The position numbers and the translations under genes were made by a program. From positions 2,480,001-2,544,000 of the forward strand of contig OZ240237.1 of the NCBI GenBank assembly GCA_965198025.1: a stretch of 64,000 bases of DNA, in the 5' to 3' direction. The notes beneath the pieces were generated by a model, which saw nothing but the letters and a program-made list of their open reading frames with translations, was not told the origin of the DNA and made no database searches. Origin of the DNA: CAYWWM01 sp965198025. Lineage in GTDB: Bacteria; Acidobacteriota; Terriglobia; 2-12-FULL-54-10. Positions within the stretch are counted from its first letter, which is position 1; every line of letters begins with the position of its first letter. Positions 9,003-16,700 of this stretch are shown piece by piece.

Positions 9003-10688
9003 ATGAAGACCGCCCGCAACAGCAACATGAAGCATCGCAGCTCGGAAGTTTCCGTCGGCCCGGCGCGCGCCCCGCACCGCGCCATGTTCCACGCCATGGG
9101 TTTCACCGACGAGCAGATCGCCCGCCCGCACGTCGGCGTGGCTTCGAGCTGGAACGAGATTACGCCCTGCAACTATCACCTCAACCGTCTCGCCGGGAAG
9201 GTCAAGGAAGGCGTCAACGGCGCCGGCGGCACCCCGTTCGAGTTCGGCACCATCGCCGTCTCCGACGCCATCGCCATGGGCCACGAAGGCATGAAGGCCT
9301 CGCTCGTCAGCCGCGAGGTCATCGCCGACTCGGTCGAGCTGATGGCCTTCGCCGAGCGCTTCGACGCCCTCGTCACCATCGCCGGCTGCGACAAGAGCCT
9401 GCCCGGCATGCTCATCGCTCTCGCTCGCCTGAACATTCCCGGCATCTTTCTCTACGGCGGCAGCATCCTCCCCGGCGACTACTGCGGCAAGGACGTGACG
9501 ATTCAGGATGTCTTTGAAGCCGTCGGCGCGCACGCTCGCGGCAAGATGTCGCTCGAAGAGTTGAGCAAGCTGGAGCACGCCGCCTGCCCCGGCGCGGGCT
9601 CCTGCGCCGGTCTCTATACCGCGAACACCATGGCCGCCGCCATTGAAGCGCTCGGCATGGCGCTTCCCGGCTCGGCCACGCCCCCGGCAGTCGACGAGCG
9701 CCGCCAGGAAGTCAGCTTCCAGTCCGGCGCCGCCGTTTTGAACCTTCTCCGAAAAGGTATCCGCCCGCGCGACATCCTGACGCTCAAGGCCTTTGAGAAT
9801 GCCGTCACCGTCGTCGTCGCCACCGGCGGCTCCACCAACGCAGTCCTTCACCTGCTCGCCATCGCCCACGAGGCCGGCGTTAAGCTTCGGCTCGAGGACA
9901 TGGACCGCATCAGCCGCCGTACCCCGTATATCGGCGACCTGCGGCCCGGCGGCAACTATGTCATGGCTGACCTCGACCGCGACGGCGGCGTTCCGCTCCT
10001 CCTGCGCGAGTTGCTCAATGCCAGGCTCATCCACGGCGACGCGCTCACTGTCACGGGCAAGACCATCCGCGACAATCTCCGGCGCGTCAAGCCGAACGGC
10101 CGGGGCAAGGTCATCCATCCCGCCTCGAACCCTCTCGCCCCCACCGGCTCACTCGCCGTTCTCAAGGGTAACCTCGCGCCCGAGGGCGCGGTCCTCAAGA
10201 CCGCCGGCGTCCACAACCTGCGCCACCAAGGTCCCGCCCGCGTCTTTGACGGCGAAGAGCCCGCCATGCAGGCGATCCTCAAGGGCAAGATTCGCGCTGG
10301 CGACGTCGTCGTCATTCGTTACGAGGGTCCCAAAGGCGGCCCCGGCATGCGCGAAATGCTCGCCGTCACCGGCGCCATCCAGGGCGAAGGCCTCGGCGAC
10401 AAGGTCGCTCTGCTGACCGACGGCCGTTTCTCCGGCGCCACCCACGGCCTGATGGCCGGCCACGTGGCCCCCGAAGCCGCTGTCGGCGGCCCCATCGCCG
10501 CTCTCCAAGAAGGCGACTGGGTCACCGTCGACACCGTCAAGCGTGTGCTTTCCGTGCGCCTCTCGAAAAAGGAGATCGCAGCCCGTTTAAAGCGCTGGAG
10601 CCCGCCTCCGCCCCGCTATGCTTCCGGCGCCCTGGCCAAGTACGCCCGTCTTGTTTCTTCCGCCTCCCGCGGCGCCGTCTGCGGCTAA
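9003..10688 (+). CDS. ilvD: Dihydroxy-acid dehydratase
   Basis: The 561-residue product is IlvD, which dehydrates 2,3-dihydroxy-isovalerate and 2,3-dihydroxy-3-methylvalerate to the 2-oxo acids of valine and isoleucine synthesis, using an Fe-S cluster and Mg2+. Visible signatures include VGVASSWNEITPCNYHL, AGCDKSLPGML with the cluster cysteine, the ACPGAGSCAGLYTANTMA cluster loop, and the C-terminal DGRFSGATHGLMAGHVAPEA block. ATG 9003 (MKTARNS) is chosen because GAGGTGA precedes it directly; a longer in-frame start at 8973 has no site. It is monocistronic here; no other ilv or leu gene is in the window. Confidence 0.96.
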   Translation: MKTARNSNMKHRSSEVSVGPARAPHRAMFHAMGFTDEQIARPHVGVASSWNEITPCNYHLNRLAGKVKEGVNGAGGTPFEFGTIAVSDAIAMGHEGMKASLVSREVIADSVELMAFAERFDALVTIAGCDKSLPGMLIALARLNIPGIFLYGGSILPGDYCGKDVTIQDVFEAVGAHARGKMSLEELSKLEHAACPGAGSCAGLYTANTMAAAIEALGMALPGSATPPAVDERRQEVSFQSGAAVLNLLRKGIRPRDILTLKAFENAVTVVVATGGSTNAVLHLLAIAHEAGVKLRLEDMDRISRRTPYIGDLRPGGNYVMADLDRDGGVPLLLRELLNARLIHGDALTVTGKTIRDNLRRVKPNGRGKVIHPASNPLAPTGSLAVLKGNLAPEGAVLKTAGVHNLRHQGPARVFDGEEPAMQAILKGKIRAGDVVVIRYEGPKGGPGMREMLAVTGAIQGEGLGDKVALLTDGRFSGATHGLMAGHVAPEAAVGGPIAALQEGDWVTVDTVKRVLSVRLSKKEIAARLKRWSPPPPRYASGALAKYARLVSSASRGAVCG

Positions 10689-10803
10689 CTATTTTCTCAA
10701 GCCGCTGCAGCAACCCCGGCGTGTGCCCGGGCGGCTCGAAAGCGTACATTTTACATATAGTCCTAGGGGTACTGGGTTAGCGCTAAATTCCCTGTGATTC
10801 TTC

Positions 10804-10833
10804 TTGACAACCCATCTTCTCTATGGGTAGCAT
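10804..10833 (+). promoter_or_regulatory. Putative sigma-70 promoter with an internal palindrome
   Basis: TTGACA (10804-10809) is an exact -35 match; TAGCAT at 10828-10833 is a 4/6 match to -10 with 18 bases between. The spacer holds ACCCAT-7 nt-ATGGGT, a possible operator. It would start a transcript whose first structured element is the hairpin at 10885. Confidence 0.45.
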
Positions 10834-10884
10834 CCCCTTGGAGTTGTAGGTGCAGTGAACCGGCCGGAGGAATAGTTTCGATTG

Positions 10885-10921
10885 CCACCCGGAGCTCTCA
10901 GAGCGACTGGTGGTTTTTTTT
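10885..10921 (+). terminator. Intrinsic terminator or attenuator in the cold-shock leader
   Basis: CCACC (10885-10889) pairs with GGTGG (10909-10913), with an inner GCTCT/AGAGC helix, and is followed at once by eight T/A-rich bases (seven T). It either ends the upstream ilvD transcript or a short leader RNA, or acts as an attenuator for the cold-shock gene 80 bases further on. Confidence 0.6.
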
Positions 10922-11001
10922 ATTGGTTTGCAGCCAGCGAAGTCTAGTCAGCCTGACGGTCCAGTCCCGCAACCGTTGTTTGAGTAAAGGAGAACGGGAA
11001 G

Positions 11002-11208
11002 TTGTCAAGAACAACAGGCAGAGTGAAGTGGTTTAACAACACGAAAGGTTACGGATTCATCGGCCAGGACGGCGGTGCGGATGTGTTCGTTCATTATTCC
11101 GCTATTGAGGGTGATGGCTACAAGACCCTCCAAGAGGGTGACCTGGTCGAGTTCGAGGTAACGCAGGGCCAGAAGGGTCCTCAGGCAGAGAAAGTCATGA
11201 AGTTGTAG
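11002..11208 (+). CDS. Cold-shock domain protein
   Basis: The 68-residue product is a CspA-family single OB-fold RNA chaperone. It shows both nucleic-acid binding motifs, KGYGFIG (RNP1) and DVFVHYS (RNP2), in TTGRVKWFNNTKGYGFI order. The start is TTG at 11002, ten bases after AAGGAG; no ATG is available in frame at this position. Such proteins melt RNA structure in the cytoplasm at low temperature or during growth. A 300-base structured leader precedes it. A weak CCCAC/GTGGG hairpin follows the stop. Confidence 0.95.
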   Translation: MSRTTGRVKWFNNTKGYGFIGQDGGADVFVHYSAIEGDGYKTLQEGDLVEFEVTQGQKGPQAEKVMKL

Positions 11209-11317
11209 CTTCCTTCGGCCCCACGCTCGTGTGGGCAATACTTTGGTTCCTCGCGATCCCCCGGCCTCTGCTGGTAGGCTGGGGGTTCCTTCGTTTGCAG
11301 TCTCGCTCCCTCCGCAT

Positions 11318-12022
11318 TCATCCACGGGTTCCCGGCGTTCCAATCACCCGTGCGATTTCCTCCCATGCAAGGGCTCCTTCGCGCAGCACTTCCCAGCCAT
11401 CCTCCCGCAGGTCAATCACCGTAGACGCACGCGTCGGAACGCTCGTCCCGCTGTCGCGGCCATCGTCGCAGCCATCTAGGATCAACGGGATCACCGTCCC
11501 GATTTGTCGCTCGACTTCCTCCGCCGTAGAGCATTCCCGTTCTCCTGTCCGATTCGCGCTCGTGCCCGTGATCGCAACACCTGCCTGCTGGACAATCGCT
11601 ACCGGCTCCGCTGCGCGCGGCCATCGCAACCCGATCCGCCCGGTATTGCCTGTCACCGCCGCCGGCACTTTCGCGCTGGCTTCCACCACGATCGTCAACG
11701 GCCCCGGCCAGAACCGCCGCGCCAATCGTTTGAACTCCTCCGGCGGATTTGCCGTCAGTCCGCGCGCCCTCTCGACTGAATCCACCAGCAGCAGCAGCGG
11801 CATGCTTCTAGGCCGTCCCTTGATCGCAAACACTCGTTCCACCGCCTGGGCGTCGAACGGGTTCGCTGCCAACCCGTAGAACGTGTCTGTCGGGACCGCG
11901 ACGACTTCCCCCTTGCGGATCAACTCCGCCGCCCGCGCAATCACTTCCAGCTCCGGGGCTTCCCGGTTCACTTGTACGATCTTCGCCACCCACCGATCCC
12001 CTGAATCTCGCTCGCCTCCCAT
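11318..12022 (-). CDS. Sua5/YciO/YrdC L-threonylcarbamoyladenylate synthase
   Basis: The 234-residue product makes threonylcarbamoyl-AMP from threonine, bicarbonate and ATP for the t6A37 modification of ANN-decoding tRNAs. Motifs seen are KGEVVAVPTDTFYGLAAN, IKGRPRSMPLLLLV, FWPGPLTIVV, GLRWP and the nucleotide-binding ITGTSANRTGE. It is the short YrdC/TsaC-like form without the extra Sua5 domain. ATG 12022 (MGGERDS) is taken; a GTG twelve codons later (VAKIVQVN) is equally possible because neither has a clear ribosome binding site. Longer upstream reading frame is antisense to the next gene and is not real. Divergent from the methylase at 12101. Confidence 0.9.
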   Translation of the reverse strand: MGGERDSGDRWVAKIVQVNREAPELEVIARAAELIRKGEVVAVPTDTFYGLAANPFDAQAVERVFAIKGRPRSMPLLLLVDSVERARGLTANPPEEFKRLARRFWPGPLTIVVEASAKVPAAVTGNTGRIGLRWPRAAEPVAIVQQAGVAITGTSANRTGERECSTAEEVERQIGTVIPLILDGCDDGRDSGTSVPTRASTVIDLREDGWEVLREGALAWEEIARVIGTPGTRG

Positions 12023-12100
12023 ACTACACCGGACTTCCGGATTCCTCCTGTTCCCTATTCCGCGCTCCCTCTCTACAATAGTCGGGCGGCGGCGCCCCGA

Positions 12101-12916
12101 ATGTCCATCTACCGCAAGCTCGAAGGCCGGCATCATCCCCTGGCCAAACGTGTGCGCCGCATGCTTCGCTCCGGCGAACTCTTCGACGGCAGCGCTGTTT
12201 TGCTCGAAACGCCGCGCATGATCGAAGACGCTGTCGCCGGAGGCGTTCCGATCTCTGCTCTGCTCGTGCGCAGCAACGCCAAAGTTCGCTTCGGCGGCCT
12301 CGTGGAACGCCTTCCGTCTGCGACCGCGCTCTACGAGGTCGCGCCGGCAGTCTTGGACTCCCTCGTCACGACCGAGACCAGCCCCGGTCTTCTCGCCCTT
12401 GCCGAGCCGCCCTCCTGGCGTGAGCGGGATCTTTTCCCTTCCCGAGCGCCCGCGCTCCTTCTGGTTCTGGCCGGCCTCCAGGACCCCGGCAATCTCGGCA
12501 TGATTCTCCGCGCCGCGGAAGCCTTCGGCGTTACCGGCGTGCTGCTTCCCCCCGGCGCCGTCAGTCCGTACAATGCCAAAGCCATCCGTGCCACCGCCGG
12601 AGCCATTTTCCGCATCCCGTTCTTGCGCGGCCTGTCCCCGTCGGAAACCGTATCCTTGCTCCGCCGCAAGCGTGTGAAGCTGTTTACCACCGTTGTCTCC
12701 GGCGGCTCGGCGCCCTCGCGCGCCGATTTCTCCGTCTCGCTTGCCGTCGTCTTGGGCTCGGAAGCCGCCGGCATCCCGGCCGAGTTCCGCTCCCCCGGCC
12801 ACCCGCTCACGATCCCTCTCGCCCCACGCTCCGAATCCCTCAACGTCGCCTCAGCCGCCTCTGTGATACTGTATGAGATCGCAAGGCAAAGAAACGCAGT
12901 GAATCGGGGTGAGTGA
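12101..12916 (+). CDS. TrmH/SpoU family RNA 2'-O-methyltransferase
   Basis: The 271-residue product has an N-terminal substrate-binding domain (HHPLAKRVRRMLRSGEL, typical of the RlmB/TsnR group) and a C-terminal SPOUT trefoil-knot domain. The three SpoU motifs are visible: LQDPGNLGMILRAAEAFG, LGSEAAGIP and SLNVASAASVILYE. It methylates the 2'-hydroxyl of an rRNA or tRNA nucleotide with S-adenosylmethionine; the exact target (23S rRNA is likely) cannot be determined. It is followed 56 bases later by rarA on the same strand. Confidence 0.92.
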   Translation: MSIYRKLEGRHHPLAKRVRRMLRSGELFDGSAVLLETPRMIEDAVAGGVPISALLVRSNAKVRFGGLVERLPSATALYEVAPAVLDSLVTTETSPGLLALAEPPSWRERDLFPSRAPALLLVLAGLQDPGNLGMILRAAEAFGVTGVLLPPGAVSPYNAKAIRATAGAIFRIPFLRGLSPSETVSLLRRKRVKLFTTVVSGGSAPSRADFSVSLAVVLGSEAAGIPAEFRSPGHPLTIPLAPRSESLNVASAASVILYEIARQRNAVNRGE

Positions 12917-12972
12917 TGGGAGCATAGTACGAGCGGCTTTCCCTCGCCGCCCTCCCGTTCACCCCGGCTACC

Positions 12973-14304
12973 ATGAGCCTCTTCCCCACTCCCCCATCTT
13001 CTTCCGGCGAAGGCCTCCCCCGCCCTCTCGCCGACCGCATGCGTCCCCGCGCGCTTGACGAGTTCGTCGGCCAGCAGCACTTGCTTGCCCCCGGCAAGCC
13101 GTTGCGGACGCAGCTCGAGCGCGACCAGGTCTCCTCGGTCATTTTCTGGGGACCGCCCGGCTCCGGCAAGACCACGCTCGCCCGCATCATCGCCGCCCGC
13201 ACCAAGAGCGGCTTCGTCAACTTCAGCGCAGTCCTGAGCGGCATCAAGGAAATCAAGGCGGTCATGGAAGACGCCGCCCGCGCCCGCCGTTACGGTCGCC
13301 GCACGATCCTCTTCGTGGACGAGATTCACCGCTTCAACAAAGCGCAGCAGGATGCGTTTCTCCCCTACGTCGAGCGCGGCGACATCGTCCTGATCGGCGC
13401 GACCACCGAGAATCCGTCCTTTGAAGTCATCTCGGCACTGCTTTCCCGCGCCCGTGTTTATCGCCTGCAGCCGCTCGCCCCCGACGACGTTCTGCTTCTG
13501 CTCCGCCGAGCCCTCGATGACCCCGAACACGGCTTCGGAACGCAGAAGACCGACGCCGGCGATTCTCTGCTGCGTCAGATCGCCGTCTACTCCGGCGGCG
13601 ACGCGCGCATCGCCCTGAACGTCCTCGAAGCCCTCGTCCGCGCCGCGCCCCAAACCCGGCAACCGGTTCGCCTCACCCACGACTTGCTCGAAGCCACGCT
13701 CCAGAGCAAGACGTTTCTTTACGACAAGGCTGGCGAGGAACATTTCAACCTGATCTCCGCCTTGCACAAATCCATGCGCAACAGCGATGCCGACGCCTCG
13801 GTCTATTGGCTCGCGCGCATGCTCGAATCCGGCGAGGACCCACTCTACGTCGCCCGCCGCATCGTCCGCTTCGCCAGTGAGGATGTCGGCCTCGCCGACC
13901 CCCAGTCCCTGCCGCTCGCCGTCTCCGCCATGCAGGCCGTTCACCTGATCGGAATGCCCGAAGGCGCGCTCGCTCTGGCCGAAGCCGCCATCTATCTCGC
14001 GCTCGCTCCCAAGTCGAACAGTCTTTACACCGCCTACAACGCAGCCCAACAGGACCTCTCGACGACAACGAACGAGCCCGTCCCGCTGCATCTCCGCAAC
14101 GCTCCCACTTCACTCATGCGCGCCGAAGGCTATGGCGCGGGCTACGAGTACGCCCACAACCTCGACCGGAAGGTCTCCGCCATGCCCTGTCTGCCCCCGG
14201 GCCTCGAATCCCGCCGCTACTACCACCCCACGCCCGAAGGCTTGGAACAATCGTTTCGGAAGCGGTTGGAAGAGATTCGGGAGAAAAAAAGACGGGCCAA
14301 GTAG
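12973..14304 (+). CDS. rarA: Replication-associated recombination ATPase RarA
   Basis: The 443-residue product is the RarA/MgsA (WRNIP1) clamp-loader-like AAA+ ATPase acting at stalled replication forks. It begins with the family opening PLADRMRPRALDEFVGQQHL, then Walker A GPPGSGKTTLARI, Walker B LFVDEIHRFNKAQQD, sensor 1 GATTENPSFEV and the C-terminal tetramerisation region (AEAAIYLALAPKSNSLYTA). Length matches the family. It lies downstream of the SpoU methylase, probably in one transcript. Confidence 0.95.
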   Translation: MSLFPTPPSSSGEGLPRPLADRMRPRALDEFVGQQHLLAPGKPLRTQLERDQVSSVIFWGPPGSGKTTLARIIAARTKSGFVNFSAVLSGIKEIKAVMEDAARARRYGRRTILFVDEIHRFNKAQQDAFLPYVERGDIVLIGATTENPSFEVISALLSRARVYRLQPLAPDDVLLLLRRALDDPEHGFGTQKTDAGDSLLRQIAVYSGGDARIALNVLEALVRAAPQTRQPVRLTHDLLEATLQSKTFLYDKAGEEHFNLISALHKSMRNSDADASVYWLARMLESGEDPLYVARRIVRFASEDVGLADPQSLPLAVSAMQAVHLIGMPEGALALAEAAIYLALAPKSNSLYTAYNAAQQDLSTTTNEPVPLHLRNAPTSLMRAEGYGAGYEYAHNLDRKVSAMPCLPPGLESRRYYHPTPEGLEQSFRKRLEEIREKKRRAK

Positions 14305-14840
14305 GAACAGCGTCTCGCTGGTCTTGCTCCAGCAAAAGTAAAGCAGCCCAGCCCGCCCATGTCATCCCGCCTGTCCCGAGCGCAGCCGAGGGAAGAAGCG
14401 AAACGACATATCGATGTCGTTTCGGACGAGGGATCTGCTCTTCCCTGCCTGCCCAAGTAGCGACAGGCCTCCAACTCCGTGAACTGGATGCGCAGATCGA
14501 ACAGGTTGAGCTGCGACTGCGTGCGGAAATCGAAACGGCCCTGGATGGTGATCCTGGCTTGGCCCGACAGCCAGGTTGCGGCCAGCTTGTATCTCTACGC
14601 CTCCAAAAACCACATGGTTTCTGCATCCTTCATTATTTTTCCAATTTGGTCTCTCGCGGTGTTATACTAACGCCAGTATTTGAGAAGGTCGGTTTGCTTG
14701 AAACCATACACGCCAGACGTTTGCTTCCTGCCTAGTTGACTCCATCAAATGCCAATAGCCGTTACGGGGCAAGCCGCTCTATGGCTGGCTTACCCGATCG
14801 CTTCACAAGAGCGGTGCGGCAAACTTAAGGAGAAAAGAGA
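14305..14840. other. Intergenic region with repeat R2, a possible coding remnant and the RRM-gene leader
   Basis: Contents in order: repeat R2 (14361-14442 with tail to 14467); a minus-strand open stretch (about 14450-14594) with protein-like wording such as WLSGQARITIQG and SQLNLFDLRIQFTE but a TAG upstream and no start; then an AT-richer leader with TATACT at 14663-14668 before the RRM gene. No complete gene is seen. Confidence 0.4.
14361..14467. repeat. Dispersed intergenic repeat, copy R2
   Basis: The element starts GTCATCCCGC, has a perfect inverted repeat AAACGACAT-ATCG-ATGTCGTTT at 14401-14422, then GGACGAGGGATCTGCTCTT, and a tail CCAAGTAGCGACAGG. The same blocks are found in R1 and R3, and the tail recurs at 15679-15691. 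Confidence 0.7.
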
Positions 14841-15161
14841 ATGAAGAATCTGTTTGTAGGAAACCTGAGTTTCCAAACCACGGAAGATGAACTGCGGTCG
14901 GTCTTTGAGCCGTATGGAGAGATCACGCGCCTCCAAGTGATGACGGACCGCGACACAGGCCGGCCCCGAGGCTTCGCCTTCGTGGAATTGTCCGATGACG
15001 ATGAAGCGGCCAAGGCAATTACGGAGTTGAATGGCAAAGAGCTGGACGGACGCGCCTTGAACGTGAATGAAGCGCGTCCCAAGCCGGAGCGCAGCGGACC
15101 GAGGGGAGGAGGAGGAGGCCGCGGTCGTGGCGGCTACCAATCACGCGAATCGCGCTGGTAG
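14841..15161 (+). CDS. Small RNA-recognition-motif (RRM) protein
   Basis: The 106-residue product is one RRM domain with RNP2 LFVGNLSF (residues 4-11) and RNP1 RPRGFAFVEL (about residues 41-50), followed by a short Gly/Arg tail (RGGGGGRGRGGY). Such bacterial glycine-rich RRM proteins bind single-stranded RNA and are often cold-induced. ATG 14841 follows AAGGAGAAAAGAG. A leader of about 170 bases and the nearby cold-shock gene suggest similar regulation, which is inference. A GC-rich hairpin at 15182-15203 separates it from the next small gene. Confidence 0.95.
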   Translation: MKNLFVGNLSFQTTEDELRSVFEPYGEITRLQVMTDRDTGRPRGFAFVELSDDDEAAKAITELNGKELDGRALNVNEARPKPERSGPRGGGGGRGRGGYQSRESRW

Positions 15162-15181
15162 CAAGCAACGAAGTTTCCTCT

Positions 15182-15203
15182 GGGGGTGATTCCCGTCGCC
15201 CCC
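15182..15203 (+). promoter_or_regulatory. GC-rich hairpin between RRM gene and small basic gene
   Basis: GGGGGTGA pairs with TCGCCCCC around a TTCCCG loop (8 pairs). No T run follows, so it is more likely an mRNA stability element or weak terminator than a strong intrinsic terminator. Confidence 0.4.
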
Positions 15204-15226
15204 AAACACCATCTCGGGAGGGGCCT

Positions 15227-15409
15227 ATGGCAAACAGGGTGCGGACCACGTTTCAAAAGCGGCAGAGAGAGTTGGCGAAGAAAGAAAAACGGCAAATGAA
15301 AGAGGAACGCCGGGCGCAAAGAAAACTTGCGCATGAAGGTAAGGCTACGTCCGAGGAGCCAACCTCCCCTTCAGAATTGGAACCGGAGATCGGACCGCAG
15401 GCGACTTGA
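15227..15409 (+). CDS. Small highly charged basic protein, unknown function
   Basis: The 60-residue product begins MANRVRTTFQKRQRELAKKE and is rich in Lys, Arg and Glu over its first 40 residues, predicted as a single charged helix, with an acidic Pro-rich end. GGGAGGGGCCT stands just before the ATG. Similar short proteins are annotated as hypothetical in several Acidobacteria and Deltaproteobacteria by my recollection. No function can be assigned. It is close behind the RRM gene, so an RNA or ribosome-related role is possible but only inferred. Confidence 0.7.
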   Translation: MANRVRTTFQKRQRELAKKEKRQMKEERRAQRKLAHEGKATSEEPTSPSELEPEIGPQAT

Positions 15410-15910
15410 GCCCGCCGTTTGCGTCAGCATTAAGGTGTTCTACTGTGCAGGCTTTGGTCCGGGCGTAGTGGCACGGTTCGGCTGGGTTTTCTTGTTCGGT
15501 CCTGAGAGTTTGCAGGATGGCAACCCGGCAGAATTTGGCTGCCGTCGAACGGAAATGGCCTGACCGGCCCTTTTTGTACCATCGATAAGGGCGAAGGCTG
15601 CTCCATTCCTCGAACCTGCCCTCCCCAAGGCAAGTACCACGACAGGGCGTAGGCTGCTCCATTCCTCGAACCTGCCCTTCAAGTAGCGACAGCAGCACTA
15701 GCACCCCTCCTGTGTCTTGCCCCCGGCGTCCGTTCGCTCCCGGAACCCGTTGCGCGCCTATGGCTCTCGATCCTCTCAACTCCGAACCAATGTATACATC
15801 CTCGCCGGGCGGTCTCTTGCTTCGCCTGCCGCTCTGCATCCAGCACCGCGGCGGCAGCCTCTGGATGCAATCGGTTTGAAGCGCGCCCATCGCTACACCG
15901 GTTCCTCCTC
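15410..15910. other. Intergenic region with a tandem-spaced direct repeat
   Basis: No gene is supported in this 500-base stretch. It contains two identical 28-base copies (15595-15622 and 15651-15678), the R-family tail at 15679-15691, and a GGCC-TGACC-GGCC stem followed by CTTTTTG at about 15558-15575 that may terminate the rightward small-gene transcript. Confidence 0.5.
15595..15678. repeat. 28-bp direct repeat, two copies with a 56-bp period
   Basis: Both copies start AGGCTGCTCCATTCC and end CGAACCTGCCCT, at 15595-15622 and 15651-15678, separated by 28 different bases. The second is followed by CAAGTAGCGACAG, which also ends repeat R2. Confidence 0.8.
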
Positions 15911-16216
15911 TTACTCCCCGATAGCCCGTTGTCTCCCATGCACGAAGTAGAGCACTCGCACGATTCTTGGTTTTTCTTCAATTTGAAAAACGATCCGGTG
16001 CGATTTGAAAACGAGTTGCCGCAGTTCCTCTTCGAAATACTCCTGCTCCCGGGCGATGGGGCAGCGTCCAGGAAATCTCTCGAGCGTCGAAATCTTCGAA
16101 TCGAGGGCGCGCAGCCACTTGCCTGCGTTCCGGGGCGAGTCGTCATGAATATAGCGGAAGGCGGCAAGGATGCCGGCTTCCGCCTCGGGAGTGACGATCA
16201 CCTGGTACTTCTTCAC
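15911..16216 (-). CDS. ParE/RelE-family toxin
   Basis: The 101-residue product opens MKKYQVIVTPEAEAGILAAFRYI, the usual start of ParE/RelE toxins (beta strand, two helices), and continues ISTLERFPGRCPIARE, then LVFKSHRIVFQIEE and RVLYFVHGRQR. These are the conserved core strands; ParE members poison DNA gyrase, RelE members cleave mRNA, and sequence alone slightly favours ParE. Its ATG overlaps the stop of the antitoxin by four bases (ATGA), giving translational coupling. Confidence 0.88.
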   Translation of the reverse strand: MKKYQVIVTPEAEAGILAAFRYIHDDSPRNAGKWLRALDSKISTLERFPGRCPIAREQEYFEEELRQLVFKSHRIVFQIEEKPRIVRVLYFVHGRQRAIGE

Positions 16217-16506
16217 TTCAGGGAGAGCCCGTGTTCCTTCGCTAACTCATGGAGGAGTGATCGAAGCGGCCGTCCTTCACCGCGTTTTGCCTGATCCAGG
16301 CCCCGGCTGATTCCCCGGAGCCGCTCCAAGAGCTCGTGGCTTTCCAGCAGCTTTTGATATGCTTCTGCGCTCTGCACTACGACCTCTGCCTCGCCATTCA
16401 CGGTCAGCACGGCCGGCCGGCCGGATTGCTTCAGCTTGCGAATGAAACCTTTCGAATTCCTCTGGAACGCGCTCAATGCATGAATGTTTTCTGCATCAAT
16501 TCCCAT
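16213..16506 (-). CDS. Phd/YefM-family antitoxin
   Basis: The 97-residue product has the Phd/YefM opening ENIHALSAFQRNSKGFIRKL, the strand RPAVLTVNGEAEVVVQS and a C-terminal half (residues 60-97) that would wrap the toxin. It neutralises the ParE-like toxin at 15911 and represses the operon through its N-terminal DNA-binding part. A perfect palindrome at 16513-16527 lies only six bases before ATG 16506 and is the probable operator. Confidence 0.88.
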   Translation of the reverse strand: MGIDAENIHALSAFQRNSKGFIRKLKQSGRPAVLTVNGEAEVVVQSAEAYQKLLESHELLERLRGISRGLDQAKRGEGRPLRSLLHELAKEHGLSLK

Positions 16507-16512
16507 GCATCT

Positions 16513-16527
16513 AATTTACAGTAAATT
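16513..16527 (-). promoter_or_regulatory. Palindromic operator of the toxin-antitoxin operon
   Basis: AATTTACTGTAAATT is a perfect 7-1-7 palindrome immediately upstream of the antitoxin ATG. Phd/YefM antitoxins repress their own operon by binding such palindromes. Confidence 0.6.
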
Positions 16528-16598
16528 CCTTGCTTACGCAAGGCTGAGGGGAATGTGTCGTTTCGGCACCCCGAAACGGGTATCTTCTGCTCCCGGGT

Positions 16599-16700
16599 GT
16601 CATCCCGAGCGGCCTGTCCCGGACGAGGGATCTGCTCTTGCTTGTCCTGACGTAGCGGCAGACATCTCCCTAGGGACAACGTCTTGCTGTCCCCAAGTAG
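16599..16700. repeat. Dispersed intergenic repeat, copy R3
   Basis: It starts GTCATCCCGAGCGGCCTG, continues GGACGAGGGATCTGCTCTTG and ends near CCCAAGTAGCGG. The block order matches R2. Confidence 0.7.

Larger units (their letters stand above)
10689..11001 (+). other. Long leader region of the cold-shock gene
   Basis: This non-coding stretch contains a promoter-like TTGACA at 10804, an inverted repeat ACCCAT/ATGGGT inside that promoter (10810-10828), and a strong hairpin with a T run at 10885-10921, all upstream of the cold-shock protein start. Long structured leaders are typical of cold-shock genes, but a terminator-like hairpin inside one is unusual. Confidence 0.5.

Noticed and set aside
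7926..10118. 730-codon minus-strand open frame opposite the YyaL-type gene and ilvD
   Set aside because: It is a shadow of two well-identified genes in GC-rich sequence; no domain or start signal, and Gly/Ala/Val-rich low-complexity content.
12331..14091. 586-codon minus-strand frame opposite the methylase and rarA, and the upstream extension of the Sua5 frame to 12802
   Set aside because: Antisense to conserved coding sequence, with no recognisable protein. Only 11318-12022 is a real gene.
15595..15678. Minimal CRISPR array
   Set aside because: Only two repeats, no further units, no cas genes, and the flank matches a dispersed intergenic repeat.
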